Under the pieces are notes generated by a model. The model saw only the letters and a list, made by a program, of their open reading frames with translations. It did no database searches and had not been told where the DNA came from. From NCBI GenBank assembly GCA_963714065.1, contig OY970226.1, positions 992,001 to 1,056,000 on the forward strand: a DNA stretch of 64,000 bases, in the 5' to 3' direction. Made by a program: the position numbers and the translations under genes. This stretch comes from JAZKID01 sp963714065. Lineage in GTDB: Bacteria; Pseudomonadota; Alphaproteobacteria; Rhizobiales; UBA4765. Of the stretch, positions 45,671 to 55,183 are shown one piece after another (position 1 is the first letter of the stretch; every line of letters begins with the position of its first letter).

Positions 45671-47251
45671 TCAAAGCGGGCTGATTGGTATTTCCGATTT
45701 TTTTACCAGGAGGCCCGGGCCGAGGTGATCTTGAGGCAGGTTCTCGGTAATGGGAGCATCCGGCATCAGGCGGATGGGCGACGAGGACGTTACCGAATCG
45801 ATCAATCCCTTGAACGCATCTTCGATCGAAATGAATTTGCTGTCGAAGGCATGCGCTGCATCGCTCGCGCATTTTTGCATGACATTGCCGCCATTGTTCA
45901 CGCCCGACATCCAACCATAACCGAAAGGATCTTTCCCGCCATTGAAAACCTTACCCCATATACCCGGAGTGTCCTCGCGTTCGCGTTTTGCAGAAGGATT
46001 GATCTTTTGCGTGGGATCTCCCGCCGGAAATTCTTCGGTCCGTATGGGGAGAGTTGCCCGTCTCGTTCCATCTACCCAGCCGGATGCATTGAACGCACTT
46101 TCATAAGAATCGCTGCTATTATGGATGTGCATGGTGTAAATTTCCACATCTATGCCCTTGCTGGCTTTCAACTGCTGCAGGTCTCGGCAAGCAGGGGGTG
46201 CGTATTCCGCCGCCACTGTCGTGTCCGGGTCCGTAAAGGGATCCCTGTGGTCCACACCATCGGATACAAACACAATAATATTGCGCCGCTTTTCGTCGGG
46301 ACGATCAATGTGATCTTTTTCGATTAAATCGCGCGCCTTATCCATTCCCAGATTGAGCAGCGTTCCTGCTTTCGGAGGAGCGGGGGTGCCATCCTCGTTC
46401 ATTTCATTTTCGCCGCTCAAAGTGATCGGCGGCTCAAGGGATCGGCGGACATCTTCAGCATCGAAGCTGCGCGCAAACTTGGTTTTAACAGCCGCATTGA
46501 AGTACAGCATGTAATAGGCAACGGCCTTTTCGGAATCCGGCTTAGTGGCGTTGTCGGGATCGGTCGCATCGACCTTTTCCTTGACCTTCATCAGGAGATC
46601 GCCGATGCCGTTTTTGACCACGTCCATTTTCGGCTCGTAATCGGCGCCGCCAACGCTCATATAATCGCGGTTGATGGCGCCATTGTCGTGGCAGGCGAAA
46701 AAACAGCCATCGGGCGTCAGCCGCGGGATAACGTCGCCTTTCGGCAAGCCCATGCTCGGCGAGGTATCGAGAACGATGAAGAGATTGAGCTTGTTGAGAA
46801 GCGGCGAGGTCATCGAACGTGCCGTTGCGTGAATATCCATGGTATCGATGCCGGCGAGCTGCATCATCGTGGTGGGCAGGCTGTCCTTGTAATCGACAAT
46901 GATTTCTTTTCCTCCCGTACTCGCGGAATTAATCGTCACCGTGAGATTGTCGACGTTAAACGGGAAATGATTCTGTGCGAAAATGAATTTCGACGCGAAA
47001 TTGTATTTGGCATAATTTATCGCGACCTCTTTAAGCTGTTCGTTGCTTGGCGGCGGCACTGCCTTGCTCTCTCGCGTTGCCGCAAGCGCTGCCGCGTCGA
47101 CCACCGCCTGCAGTTCGCCCTGCACCTTGCTGCGCTCCGAATAATCGACGGCGACGCCGGCCGCAACCAGCACCGGCACCAGACAGACGCCAAAGATCAG
47201 GGCGGTATTTGCCGCCGTAGCTCGCGCGAAATTTTTGGCAAGCGATTTCAT
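45671..47251 (-). CDS. TadG-like pilus assembly protein with von Willebrand A domain
   Basis: 526 residues. The N-terminus is a TadE/TadG-type prepilin-like segment (TANTALIFGVCLVPVLVAAG) followed by the TadG signature AVDYSERSKVQGELQAVVDAAALAA. A von Willebrand A domain spans about 155-500 with the MIDAS start LDTSPSMGL and IVFVSDGVDH. TadG proteins act at the cell envelope in Flp/Tad pilus assembly or adhesion. No other tad genes lie here. It is the first host gene after attR. Confidence 0.82.
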   Translation of the reverse strand: MKSLAKNFARATAANTALIFGVCLVPVLVAAGVAVDYSERSKVQGELQAVVDAAALAATRESKAVPPPSNEQLKEVAINYAKYNFASKFIFAQNHFPFNVDNLTVTINSASTGGKEIIVDYKDSLPTTMMQLAGIDTMDIHATARSMTSPLLNKLNLFIVLDTSPSMGLPKGDVIPRLTPDGCFFACHDNGAINRDYMSVGGADYEPKMDVVKNGIGDLLMKVKEKVDATDPDNATKPDSEKAVAYYMLYFNAAVKTKFARSFDAEDVRRSLEPPITLSGENEMNEDGTPAPPKAGTLLNLGMDKARDLIEKDHIDRPDEKRRNIIVFVSDGVDHRDPFTDPDTTVAAEYAPPACRDLQQLKASKGIDVEIYTMHIHNSSDSYESAFNASGWVDGTRRATLPIRTEEFPAGDPTQKINPSAKREREDTPGIWGKVFNGGKDPFGYGWMSGVNNGGNVMQKCASDAAHAFDSKFISIEDAFKGLIDSVTSSSPIRLMPDAPITENLPQDHLGPGLLVKKSEIPISPL

Positions 47252-47338
47252 GGACTTGCCTGGCCCTCACAACACCTTGCTAAAATCTATCCTAATGAAA
47301 TAGACGGTCCGTAAATTATTTGGATGCAACTGGGCTTT

Positions 47339-47380
47339 TATTTTTAATTTGCAAGTATTTTTAATTTGCAGGTATTTTTA
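47339..47380 (+). repeat. 17-bp tandem repeat, about 2.5 copies
   Basis: TATTTTTAATTTGCAAG (47339-47355) and TATTTTTAATTTGCAGG (47356-47372) are followed by a partial TATTTTTA. Directly after is a hairpin of 8-base arms (47383-47390 / 47393-47400, one G-T pair). The array sits between the divergent TadG-like and exoprotein genes, so copy-number change could alter promoter spacing. Confidence 0.6.
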
Positions 47381-47524
47381 CCGATTGCGGAACCGCGATC
47401 TTATCGTATTATCAGCCATGATTATGAGATCATCCGTTAACCTTTTTTAAAGTTTCGGAATTTTACTGCGCATTTGCCGACAATTTTAATCAGTTCTCTA
47501 CATGCGGCGCATATTCTGCTCCGG

Positions 47525-50281
47525 ATGAGACATCGGCGTTTGCTGCTTTCGACGACTGTTTTGGGAGGTACCCTGCTTTGCATGGGTATTGCGCCGCTAT
47601 GGGCAAATCCCAAGGACGGCGTCGTCAGCGCGGGCCAGGCCGTCATCAGCGCAATGGGCAAAAAGCTCGATATCCGCCAAAGCAGCGATCGCGCGGTCAT
47701 CGACTGGCGCGGATTCGATATCGCGCCCGACGAGCATACCCAATTTTACCAACCCGGCTCGAACAGCCTCGTTCTCAACCGTATCATCGGCGACAAAACG
47801 AGCCTGATCAACGGCAAGCTCACGGCCAACGGCAAGGTTTTCATCGTCAACCAGAACGGCATTATCTTCGGCAAGGATGCGAGGGTCGACGTCAATGCGC
47901 TGCTCGCCACCAGCGCCGATATCGGCAACGATAATTTCATGAACGGCCGCCTGTTTTTCGACAAGACAGGCAAACCGGATGCCGCAATTATCAACGAAGG
48001 AAATATTACGGCAGGCAATATGGGGCTGGTGGGCCTGGTCGCACCGCATGTCGTCAATTCGGGAACGCTGAAGGCGCGCCTCGGCAAAGTGCAGCTGGCA
48101 TCGGGCGATGCCACCACGGTCGACCTCTACGGCGACGGGCTGCTTGAAGTGCAGGTCAGCAACAAGGTCAAATCGCAACTTGTCGCCAATACCGGTGTCA
48201 TCGAAGCGCAGGGCGGAGAAATCGCGCTCACCGCCGCGGCGGGGCGGGATATCGTCAACAGCGTCATCTCTGTGGGCGGCACCCTGAATGCGCAAAGCGT
48301 CGGCGCAAGCAAGGGCGAGGTCCGCATCAACGCCGAAGGCGCGAATGCGGTGAAAGGAAATATTGCAGCCGACAAGGGCCGCAAGCAGGGTGCAAGCACC
48401 GTGCTGGTGCAGGCGCATATCGACGCCTCCGGACAGAATAATGGCGAAAGCGGCGGCACAATTTCCGTCGCCGGCGACAATATCGCCATCCTCAACGGCA
48501 CGGTCATGAATGTTTCGGGGCATGACGGCACGCGCGGCACAACGGCAGGCAAAAAACTTTCCGACAAGCGCGAAAAAGCGGCGGGCGGCGAGATCCTGAT
48601 CGGCGGCAATTATCTGGGACAAGGCGATATGCCGGCTGCGAAAAATCTTTATGTCGATACCTATACGCTCTTTTATGCGGATGCGATGACAAGCGGCGAT
48701 GCAGGCCGCGCGATCTTCTGGGCGGATAACAGCACGGTCTTCAAAGGCAATGTCTATGCGCGCGGCGGCGTTTATGGCGGCGACGGCGGCTTTGTCGAAA
48801 CGTCCGGTCGCAAGCATCTCGATGCGGCAGGTGCAGTAAACCTGAGCGCAATGAACGGCAGCAAAGGCACCTATTTCCTCGATCCCGCGGATATTACGAT
48901 TTACGGCAATGTCGATCCCGCATTTGCGAGCACGGATGGCAGCGTCGATCTGGGCGCCAGCCAGAAACTGTGGCTCGATGCCTCCGACGGCAGCACGATT
49001 GCGCAATCGGGCGGGCTCGTCAGCCAGTGGAGCGACAAGTCTGGCGCGGGCAATAATGCCACGACGAACGGTGCCGCGCGCCCCACGCTGGTTGCATCGG
49101 CGCAAAACGGGCATGACGTTCTTTCTTTCGACGGCAATGATTTCTTTGCCTTTCCCCGCATCGATGCCACCGGCGTCACCGTTCTGTCGGTCTATCGCGC
49201 GAGCAGCGGAAATTTCGGCGTGATCGTCGACATGGCGGCAAGCGGCGGCCCGAGCGAAAATTACGGCGTCGTCACCGGCGACGGCTCCGGGCGCTGGGCG
49301 TTCGCCTGGATGAACGGCGGTTCCCAGGAGCTTGGCGTCAATCCGGCAGGCGGCCAGAACGCCTATCTGATCCGCACCGACAGGCACGACGATCTGGGCA
49401 ATGTCGATATCTGGCAGAATGGCGATAATATCGCTTCCGCGAGCGGGGCTGCCATGCTGGTGCCGAACCCGGCCAATACCGGCAGCATCGGTTCCTACCA
49501 GGTCGGCGCTACGGGCAATTTCCAGGGCACGATTGCGGAAATTATTCTCTTTAACACCGGCATCCCGGCGAAAAACCGCGAGCTGCTCGAACAATATCAA
49601 TCGGCAAAATGGAATGTTGCGCTTAATCCTCCGGGCAGCGGTGTTTCGGAAGCTGCCAGGGCTACGGCGGCAGACGGCTATTCCGTATTCTCCACCCGCT
49701 ATATCGAGCGCCTGAGCCAGAGCGCCAATATTTCATTGCAGGCCGACCACTCGATCACGCTCGACCTGAAGGGCGACACATTAGCCTTGGCCGATGGCCG
49801 CTCGTTCAGCCTTTCGACGACCAGCGGGAACATCGCGGCCGTTTCGGCGGGAACCCTGGAGACAAGGGGCGCGGGCGGCGATATTACGCTTAACGCAGGC
49901 GGAACGGGCAAATTGAGTATCGGCAATCTCGCGCTTAAAGCGAGCGGTGCGCTCAATCTTGTCAGCACCTCTTCTCCCTACGCCATCAGCTTTGCTCATG
50001 GCACAATGAGCATGACATCGCCGCAGCTCTCGAAAATGCCGGACACGATCCATCAGACATCGCAACAAAAACCGCAGCCGCCCGCCTCTTCCGTCCAACC
50101 CGATAAGAAAAATGCGGCGTCCCGTCCGCGCGGTTTCGCGCTTGCCGCCGCACCGGCTCCCATGCCCGGCGCCCGCCTTTATGCCCAGAACAGCGATGTG
50201 AAAATCCAGGGCGTTGCCGCGGCAAAATGGGCCAACGATCTGAAACTGACGATCGATCCGGCGCTTTTGGCCTCCAACTAA
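47525..50281 (+). CDS. Filamentous-haemagglutinin-type exoprotein (TpsA-like) with LamG-like insert
   Basis: 918 residues from the ATG at 47525. Signal peptide ends near LWA-NPKDG. Residues about 30-215 form the haemagglutination-activity/TPS domain with VIDWRGFDIAPDE, SLVLNRIIG, GKVFIVNQNGIIFG and LVAPHVVNSG. The body has repeated beta-helix-like GG-rich segments. A concanavalin/LamG-like module follows at about 470-690 (LWLDASDGSTI, WSDKSGAGNNAT, LSFDGNDFF). The C-terminus lacks an autotransporter barrel. The TpsB transporter is not in the window. Probably a secreted adhesin or matrix protein. Confidence 0.82.
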   Translation: MRHRRLLLSTTVLGGTLLCMGIAPLWANPKDGVVSAGQAVISAMGKKLDIRQSSDRAVIDWRGFDIAPDEHTQFYQPGSNSLVLNRIIGDKTSLINGKLTANGKVFIVNQNGIIFGKDARVDVNALLATSADIGNDNFMNGRLFFDKTGKPDAAIINEGNITAGNMGLVGLVAPHVVNSGTLKARLGKVQLASGDATTVDLYGDGLLEVQVSNKVKSQLVANTGVIEAQGGEIALTAAAGRDIVNSVISVGGTLNAQSVGASKGEVRINAEGANAVKGNIAADKGRKQGASTVLVQAHIDASGQNNGESGGTISVAGDNIAILNGTVMNVSGHDGTRGTTAGKKLSDKREKAAGGEILIGGNYLGQGDMPAAKNLYVDTYTLFYADAMTSGDAGRAIFWADNSTVFKGNVYARGGVYGGDGGFVETSGRKHLDAAGAVNLSAMNGSKGTYFLDPADITIYGNVDPAFASTDGSVDLGASQKLWLDASDGSTIAQSGGLVSQWSDKSGAGNNATTNGAARPTLVASAQNGHDVLSFDGNDFFAFPRIDATGVTVLSVYRASSGNFGVIVDMAASGGPSENYGVVTGDGSGRWAFAWMNGGSQELGVNPAGGQNAYLIRTDRHDDLGNVDIWQNGDNIASASGAAMLVPNPANTGSIGSYQVGATGNFQGTIAEIILFNTGIPAKNRELLEQYQSAKWNVALNPPGSGVSEAARATAADGYSVFSTRYIERLSQSANISLQADHSITLDLKGDTLALADGRSFSLSTTSGNIAAVSAGTLETRGAGGDITLNAGGTGKLSIGNLALKASGALNLVSTSSPYAISFAHGTMSMTSPQLSKMPDTIHQTSQQKPQPPASSVQPDKKNAASRPRGFALAAAPAPMPGARLYAQNSDVKIQGVAAAKWANDLKLTIDPALLASN

Positions 50282-50383
50282 AAAAACCTCATTCTCCTAA
50301 CCGGTTTTTGATGACCGGCTTTCCGGGCCGCCATCGCTTCCTTATCCATAAAAGATATTTACTGGCTCCCATGGGAGAGAGTT

Positions 50384-51940
50384 ATGCAGCGCGGGGATAG
50401 AGAAAGCATTGCCGTCTGGCGCGAGAAGGAAAAGCCGGGACCTGTCCTGACAGCATTGCGGCAAAATATGACGGCCGATATTGCCGTTGTCGGCGCCGGC
50501 CTTGCCGGGCTGACGACAGCCTATCTCCTGCAGAAGGAAGGAAAATCCGTCATTGTCGTCGATGCCTGGGGACTGGCCGCAGGCGAGATCGGCCGCACCA
50601 GCGCGCATCTGACGGCGGTGCTCGACGACGGATTTACCAGGCTTGAATCCCTCTTCGGCCTTGAGAATACGAAGCTTGCCGTCGAAAGCCACAGGGTCGC
50701 GATCAACCGCATCGAGGCCATTGTCAAGACGGAAGAGATCGATTGCGATTTCGAACGCGTCGACGGTTATCTGGTACCCTTGAACGAGCAGCAAGACAGG
50801 GAATTCGACAAGGAAGCCAAAGCCATGGCGCTGGCCGAATTTCCCGGCATGCAGCCCGTGCAGGAGATTGCGCTTCCTGTGACGAATATGGGCCGCGCGT
50901 TGCAATTTCCACAGCAGGCCATGTTCCATTCCGTCAATTATATGCTCGGGCTTGCCGATGCTTTTCAGAAATCGGGCGGGCGTATTTTCGCCGGCTCGCG
51001 CGTGCGCAAGGTAAAAGGCGGCAAGGAAGCCTATATCGAAACCGAGGATGGCTTTCGGATAAATGCCGACCATATCGTTGTCGCGACCAACACGCCTATC
51101 AACGATCATATAAAAATGCACACCAAGCAGGCGGCTTATCGCAGCTATGTCGTTGCTTTTGAGGTGCCTAAGGACAGCTATCCCGGCTTTCTGATGTGGG
51201 ATATGGACGAGCCCTATCATTACATCCGCCCCGTGCGCAGCAACAGGCGCGATTTCCTGATCGTGGGCGGCGAAGACCATAAAACCGGCCAGGCGGATGA
51301 CGGCATACAGCGCTTTGAGCGGATCGAACACTGGGCACGACACCACTTCTCCAGTCTCGGGCCCGTCAAATACCGCTGGTCGGGACAGCTTATGGAACCG
51401 GCCGACGCGCTTGCCTTTATCGGCCGCAATCCGCTCGACGAAGACAATATTTACATCTGCACCGGCGATTCCGGCCATGGCATCACGCATGGCACGATTG
51501 CAGGCATCATGATCGCCGACATGATTCATGCGCGCGCGAACCCTTGGGAGAAGCTTTACGAACCCTCACGCAAAACGCTGAAGGCGGCACCGGCCTTCCT
51601 GAAGGAAAACGCCAATGCGGTGACGCATCTGATCAAGGACTGGATAAAACCCGGAGAAGTGGAAAATGCGGATGCGATTCCGCGCGACCGGGGTGCGATC
51701 TTAAGGAAGGGCGCCGCCAAATTCGCCGTCTATCGGGACGGGCACGGCACGCTTCACGAGCAATCCGCAACATGCACGCATCTGGGCTGCGTGGTGCAGT
51801 GGAACGATATCGAGAAAAGCTGGGACTGCCCCTGCCATGGCTCGCGCTTCGATACCGAAGGCCGCATTCTCAACGGCCCGGCGATCAAGCCCCTTGCGGC
51901 TGCCGGGAATAAGGCCGAGCCGCATAAACTTGCCGGCTAA
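50384..51940 (+). CDS. FAD-dependent oxidoreductase fused to a C-terminal Rieske [2Fe-2S] domain
   Basis: 518 residues, cytoplasmic. A DadA/glycine-oxidase-type FAD domain begins with IAVVGAGLAGLTTAYLL, and the C-terminal side of that domain holds GDSGHGITHGTIAG. The last 100 residues or so form a Rieske domain with cluster ligands CTHLGC and CPCHGSRF. The ATG follows GGGAGAGA. Such fusions are known but the substrate is not fixed by sequence. A strong bidirectional terminator follows the stop. Neighbours give no pathway hint. Confidence 0.85.
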   Translation: MQRGDRESIAVWREKEKPGPVLTALRQNMTADIAVVGAGLAGLTTAYLLQKEGKSVIVVDAWGLAAGEIGRTSAHLTAVLDDGFTRLESLFGLENTKLAVESHRVAINRIEAIVKTEEIDCDFERVDGYLVPLNEQQDREFDKEAKAMALAEFPGMQPVQEIALPVTNMGRALQFPQQAMFHSVNYMLGLADAFQKSGGRIFAGSRVRKVKGGKEAYIETEDGFRINADHIVVATNTPINDHIKMHTKQAAYRSYVVAFEVPKDSYPGFLMWDMDEPYHYIRPVRSNRRDFLIVGGEDHKTGQADDGIQRFERIEHWARHHFSSLGPVKYRWSGQLMEPADALAFIGRNPLDEDNIYICTGDSGHGITHGTIAGIMIADMIHARANPWEKLYEPSRKTLKAAPAFLKENANAVTHLIKDWIKPGEVENADAIPRDRGAILRKGAAKFAVYRDGHGTLHEQSATCTHLGCVVQWNDIEKSWDCPCHGSRFDTEGRILNGPAIKPLAAAGNKAEPHKLAG

Positions 51941-51955
51941 AGCCCGATCAAATAA

Positions 51956-51991
51956 AAACGGCCGGCGGAGACTTTCTCGCGCCGGCCGTTT
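51956..51991. terminator. Bidirectional intrinsic terminator
   Basis: A perfect 12-base stem (AAACGGCCGGCG at 51956-51967 with CGCCGGCCGTTT at 51980-51991) is extended in the loop by GAGA/TCTC. T-rich tracts follow on both strands: TTTGATT on + and TTTTTATTTG on minus. It lies between the convergent FAD-Rieske and secreted-protein genes and would serve both. Confidence 0.85.
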
Positions 51992-52003
51992 GATTAGGAT
52001 TGA

Positions 52004-52684
52004 TTAGAACTGGCCTTTTTGTATCGTCGCGACATCCGGATTTTCACGATTCGCGATGTAGCTGAGTAAAAGTTTCGCCGGCGTTTTCGGGTTGGGCGAG
52101 GTCGTCTGCTTGTTGCCTTCGCTCGTCACCTGATACTGGATACCGTCGAGAATGACGCGCACGGCGCCCGTCTTGTCGTCTTCGCTGGCGAACATGACGA
52201 CCGTGTTGTCGCCGACGGGAATGCCGGCCTTCATCGCATCCTTCTTCCAGGTATAGCCTGCAAAGTAGCGCTGCAGCCTTTGCCCGGCGCCGATCAGGGC
52301 CGTGGCGTCAGTTGCGGAAGACGCCGTCGTTCCGTTCTCGCCCCAGATCACATTGACCTGGATCAGCTTTTTCGACTTGCTGCCAAAGATATAGGTAACA
52401 TCTGCCGGGCCGGGGGCCGGCTCCAGCGAGGGAATGTGGACGGTGAGCAGCGCCGTTCCCTCGATCGGGTTCATGGTCGATTTTATGTCTGCATCCTTCA
52501 CGCCGAAGGATTTGACGACGGCGGCGCGCACGTCTTTTTCGACCATGCCGAAAGTCGCATCGCGAAAACCCGTCACTTCATATTTGGGAAGACCCTGCGC
52601 CTGCGCGGCTGATGCCACGATAAGGGGCGAAAGAAGAAGGGCCAGAACCTGGAAAAATTTTGCGGCATTCATGCGTAAGGACAT
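52004..52684 (-). CDS. Secreted protein of unknown function
   Basis: 226 residues, family not recognised. Signal peptide with cleavage near AQA-QGL. The mature part looks like a compact alpha/beta domain (FRDATFGMVEKDVRAAV at the start). The ATG at 52684 has AGGAG seven bases upstream, better than the internal ATG at 52672. The gap to the next gene (52685-52854) holds only its promoter region. Confidence 0.72.
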   Translation of the reverse strand: MSLRMNAAKFFQVLALLLSPLIVASAAQAQGLPKYEVTGFRDATFGMVEKDVRAAVVKSFGVKDADIKSTMNPIEGTALLTVHIPSLEPAPGPADVTYIFGSKSKKLIQVNVIWGENGTTASSATDATALIGAGQRLQRYFAGYTWKKDAMKAGIPVGDNTVVMFASEDDKTGAVRVILDGIQYQVTSEGNKQTTSPNPKTPAKLLLSYIANRENPDVATIQKGQF

Positions 52685-52854
52685 TTCATATCTCCTGAGC
52701 TTTTAAGCGTTGTGCACCTTAACTCTGGGCTTGACCGACACCTACGGCAGCAGAATTACACAATTCCGGCTGCCGTTCTAAATCAATCTCGCCAAGATCA
52801 CAGGATTATATCGCGAAATAAAATCACGCGTCTTAGCACCCAGGCCGATCTTCT

Positions 52855-54369
52855 CTACCATGTATACCTTACGGTATAATGAATCACTTCTTCCTTCTCG
52901 GAATCGATCGTCGGCATGAAGCTGACGCGGTGCGCATCATCCTTGTTGTAAGACATGCTCGATTTGGTGATTGTCCAGCCTATTGCGCGATAAAGGCTTT
53001 CTACCGCCTTCACTTTCACCGGCTGCTTTTTCCGGTTGCGGATTTTGATCTCGATCTCTTCCTCGATAAAGCGACGGCCCGTATCCAGCACGAAATTAAG
53101 CTGCTTGCGCTCGCCCACCACATCGAAGGCGCTGCCGAGCTTGATCAGCACTTCCTCGTTGCGGGGCGTGTGGCCGATCAGGCTTTCGCCGATGAATTCG
53201 AGGCCGCCGTCGTCGTCGCGCTGGTTCACCCTTATGCGGCCCGCGGGCAGCGGCACGCCAAGACCATTTTCTTCCTTGTTCAATAGTTTAAGATAGACAT
53301 CGACCTTTTTGCCGGCGCGATCGAGGCCGTCATTGCGATCCGTATGGATGCTGTCATCGCCGAAATAGGCGGAGGGGCTGCCATAATAAACGAGTATTTT
53401 CTCGACCGGCACCGCGCCTGCGGCCGGGATCAGCTCCATCTGCTTGGTTGCGTTATCTGGCAGGGTGACCGGCCGGTTCAGCGTATAAAGATGGTATTCA
53501 AAGAAGGCTTTCTCGGCGAATTTGGGAGCCGGCGCCGACATCTCTTCTTCCATTCTCATTTTTGATACAGATTGGGGATAGCCCCTATTACTGACCCGCT
53601 GCACATCGCCTGCCATCAGCTTCAGCCTGGCATCGGCAAAGCTTGCGCCCGTCTGGTTGATGATCGATACCCAGGAGCCAAAATCGACCGTGCCGGAATT
53701 GGCATCCTTGCCGTCCTTGTAGATCAGGTTGTAGTCGGCCCACCAGGTAATGCCCTCGGTCTGGTAGCTGACCTCGGCCTGATGATCGCCCGGCTTGCCG
53801 GTGATCACACTCCAGACCAGGGTGGGTTTCGTCATCAGCCCGCCGGGCAGGGTAGGAAATCTTATACTGGAATAAGCATTGATCGCCTGAATGCCGTTGT
53901 CCGGCATTTTCAAGGTCAGGCCGCCCTGCACGCTGAGCAGCGTGCCCTCGACGGTTTCAACCTTATCGCCCACCGCTTTCTGAACGGCGATTTTCTGGTC
54001 GATGTATTTCTCCAGCAATTTTTGCTGGCTGACGAGGTCGAACTGGTAATCCTGCTCGGCTACTTTCGTGCCTTTCGGGTCCGTCAAAGACCGGAACTGC
54101 ACGGTCGTCGGATCGATCAGGGCCGCGACATCGGAAAATTTCAAAATGCTCTGGGCGGCGGGTAGGCTTACCTTGCGGGTCTGGCGCACGACGGCATAGC
54201 CCGGCACGGCCTGCCCGTAATAGCCGCTCTGGCCCTGCACCGGGCGATAAGTATTGGGATCGATCGCGCCCGGCTGCGCCTTGCTGTAAATGGTGATGGC
54301 GGTGTCGTCGGCGCGGGCGAAAGGAGCATGAAGAACAGCGATGATCGATAATATAAGAAATCTTCTCAT
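52855..54369 (-). CDS. DUF4139 domain-containing secreted protein
   Basis: 504 residues with a signal peptide (cleavage near ARA-DDT). The body matches the DUF4139 layout: an N-terminal beta part with repeated VRQTRKVSLPA-like strands, and a C-terminal domain with YDLNRPVTLPD-like elements (here YTLNRPVTLPD) and GRRFIEEEIEI. Function of the family is unknown; it is periplasmic or surface. The upstream 54381 gene ends 11 bases before its start on the same strand, so the two are probably co-transcribed. Confidence 0.8.
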   Translation of the reverse strand: MRRFLILSIIAVLHAPFARADDTAITIYSKAQPGAIDPNTYRPVQGQSGYYGQAVPGYAVVRQTRKVSLPAAQSILKFSDVAALIDPTTVQFRSLTDPKGTKVAEQDYQFDLVSQQKLLEKYIDQKIAVQKAVGDKVETVEGTLLSVQGGLTLKMPDNGIQAINAYSSIRFPTLPGGLMTKPTLVWSVITGKPGDHQAEVSYQTEGITWWADYNLIYKDGKDANSGTVDFGSWVSIINQTGASFADARLKLMAGDVQRVSNRGYPQSVSKMRMEEEMSAPAPKFAEKAFFEYHLYTLNRPVTLPDNATKQMELIPAAGAVPVEKILVYYGSPSAYFGDDSIHTDRNDGLDRAGKKVDVYLKLLNKEENGLGVPLPAGRIRVNQRDDDGGLEFIGESLIGHTPRNEEVLIKLGSAFDVVGERKQLNFVLDTGRRFIEEEIEIKIRNRKKQPVKVKAVESLYRAIGWTITKSSMSYNKDDAHRVSFMPTIDSEKEEVIHYTVRYTW

Positions 54370-54380
54370 GGCACTCTTTC

Positions 54381-55136
54381 TCAGGGCTGGTTGCAGCTTT
54401 TCCGCACGCTTGCGATGAATTTGTCTAGATTGGTTTTAGCTATTTCATGGCGGATGCGAGCCGCTTCATAATCTTCGCTGCCCTCGGCCTCTCTCATTGC
54501 CTTGTAACAGAACCGCTTCTCGTTGCACAGAGCCACGGCCCGCACGATGGAATTTGCGGGTAGATGAAGGTCCATAATATCGTGATAGGTTGCCTCCAAT
54601 TCTTTGGGACTGAACGAGCAGTTCTCGTTCCTGTCCGTCGTTTCGGCAGCCAAGCTTTTGTTTTCGCTCTCCCGAATATGCTTCTCTTCCATCAGTGCGA
54701 TATTGATATCGTGGAACAACTCGCGAAAGCCGGAGAGATGGTTCTGCTCAAGCTCCTGCTGATAGCTTCTTCTGTCGCTTTCAATCTGTTTGGAGGTGCG
54801 GGATTCCTGAATGGCATTCTTAAAATTCACAAGATCAAATGTCGTAATATCGATGTTTAGAATTTGCCCATTCATATCTTCTGCCCGTATGGTTTTATAG
54901 AGCGAACGGTATGGGCCGATTTCATTATTTTCAAACTCCTTTAGCAGGTTGAAGCGCTGCTCCGCCTGCTCGCCGAGCAGAGTGTCATGATAATAGTTGA
55001 GCATGGCTATGTTCTTTAGCGACACGACATCGTCATTAGCGTTGCCCGGATTGCTGCGCTTTACCTTGATCGTCCGTCTGTCTGCATGATCCGGATTGGC
55101 AATAACCTTGAGGAAGCCTTCAAAAACGACGCGCAC
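54381..55136 (-). CDS. Hypothetical protein, start region disrupted by an 8-bp tandem repeat
   Basis: The open frame gives 251 residues from a GTG at 55136, family unknown, charged and largely helical, ending VRKSCNQP. No good ribosome site precedes the GTG. An ATG at 55219 has a strong GGGAGG five bases upstream, but three copies of an 8-bp repeat put it out of frame; it would read a short dead-end peptide. With two copies (or five) the ATG would enter this frame and give 276 residues. The intended product may therefore be switched off or phase-variable. It precedes the DUF4139 gene by 11 bases. Confidence 0.55.
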   Translation of the reverse strand: MRVVFEGFLKVIANPDHADRRTIKVKRSNPGNANDDVVSLKNIAMLNYYHDTLLGEQAEQRFNLLKEFENNEIGPYRSLYKTIRAEDMNGQILNIDITTFDLVNFKNAIQESRTSKQIESDRRSYQQELEQNHLSGFRELFHDINIALMEEKHIRESENKSLAAETTDRNENCSFSPKELEATYHDIMDLHLPANSIVRAVALCNEKRFCYKAMREAEGSEDYEAARIRHEIAKTNLDKFIASVRKSCNQP

Positions 55137-55154
55137 GCTTTCGCATTTTTCGGG

Positions 55155-55183
55155 CTTCGGTACTTCGGTACTTCGGTACTTCG
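55155..55183 (-). repeat. 8-bp tandem repeat at the 5' end of a coding region
   Basis: CTTCGGTA is repeated three times exactly on the + strand (55155-55178), plus a partial fourth unit CTTCG. Because 8 is not a multiple of 3, gain or loss of a unit changes the reading frame of translation from the ATG at 55219. Three units give the off state for the 54381-55136 frame; two or five would give on. Confidence 0.75.

Noticed and set aside
45561..45914. A 117-residue minus-strand frame spanning attR
   Set aside because: It overlaps the C-terminal end of the TadG-like gene and the att repeat and has no start signal.
47597..49600. A 667-residue open frame antisense to the exoprotein gene
   Set aside because: It lies wholly inside the exoprotein gene, whose signal peptide and TPS domain are clear. 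High GC in the third codon position keeps the opposite strand open; the antisense product has no family features.
50342..51529. A 395-residue frame antisense to the FAD-Rieske gene
   Set aside because: The FAD and Rieske motifs, a good ribosome site and a terminator support the + strand gene; the antisense frame has none.
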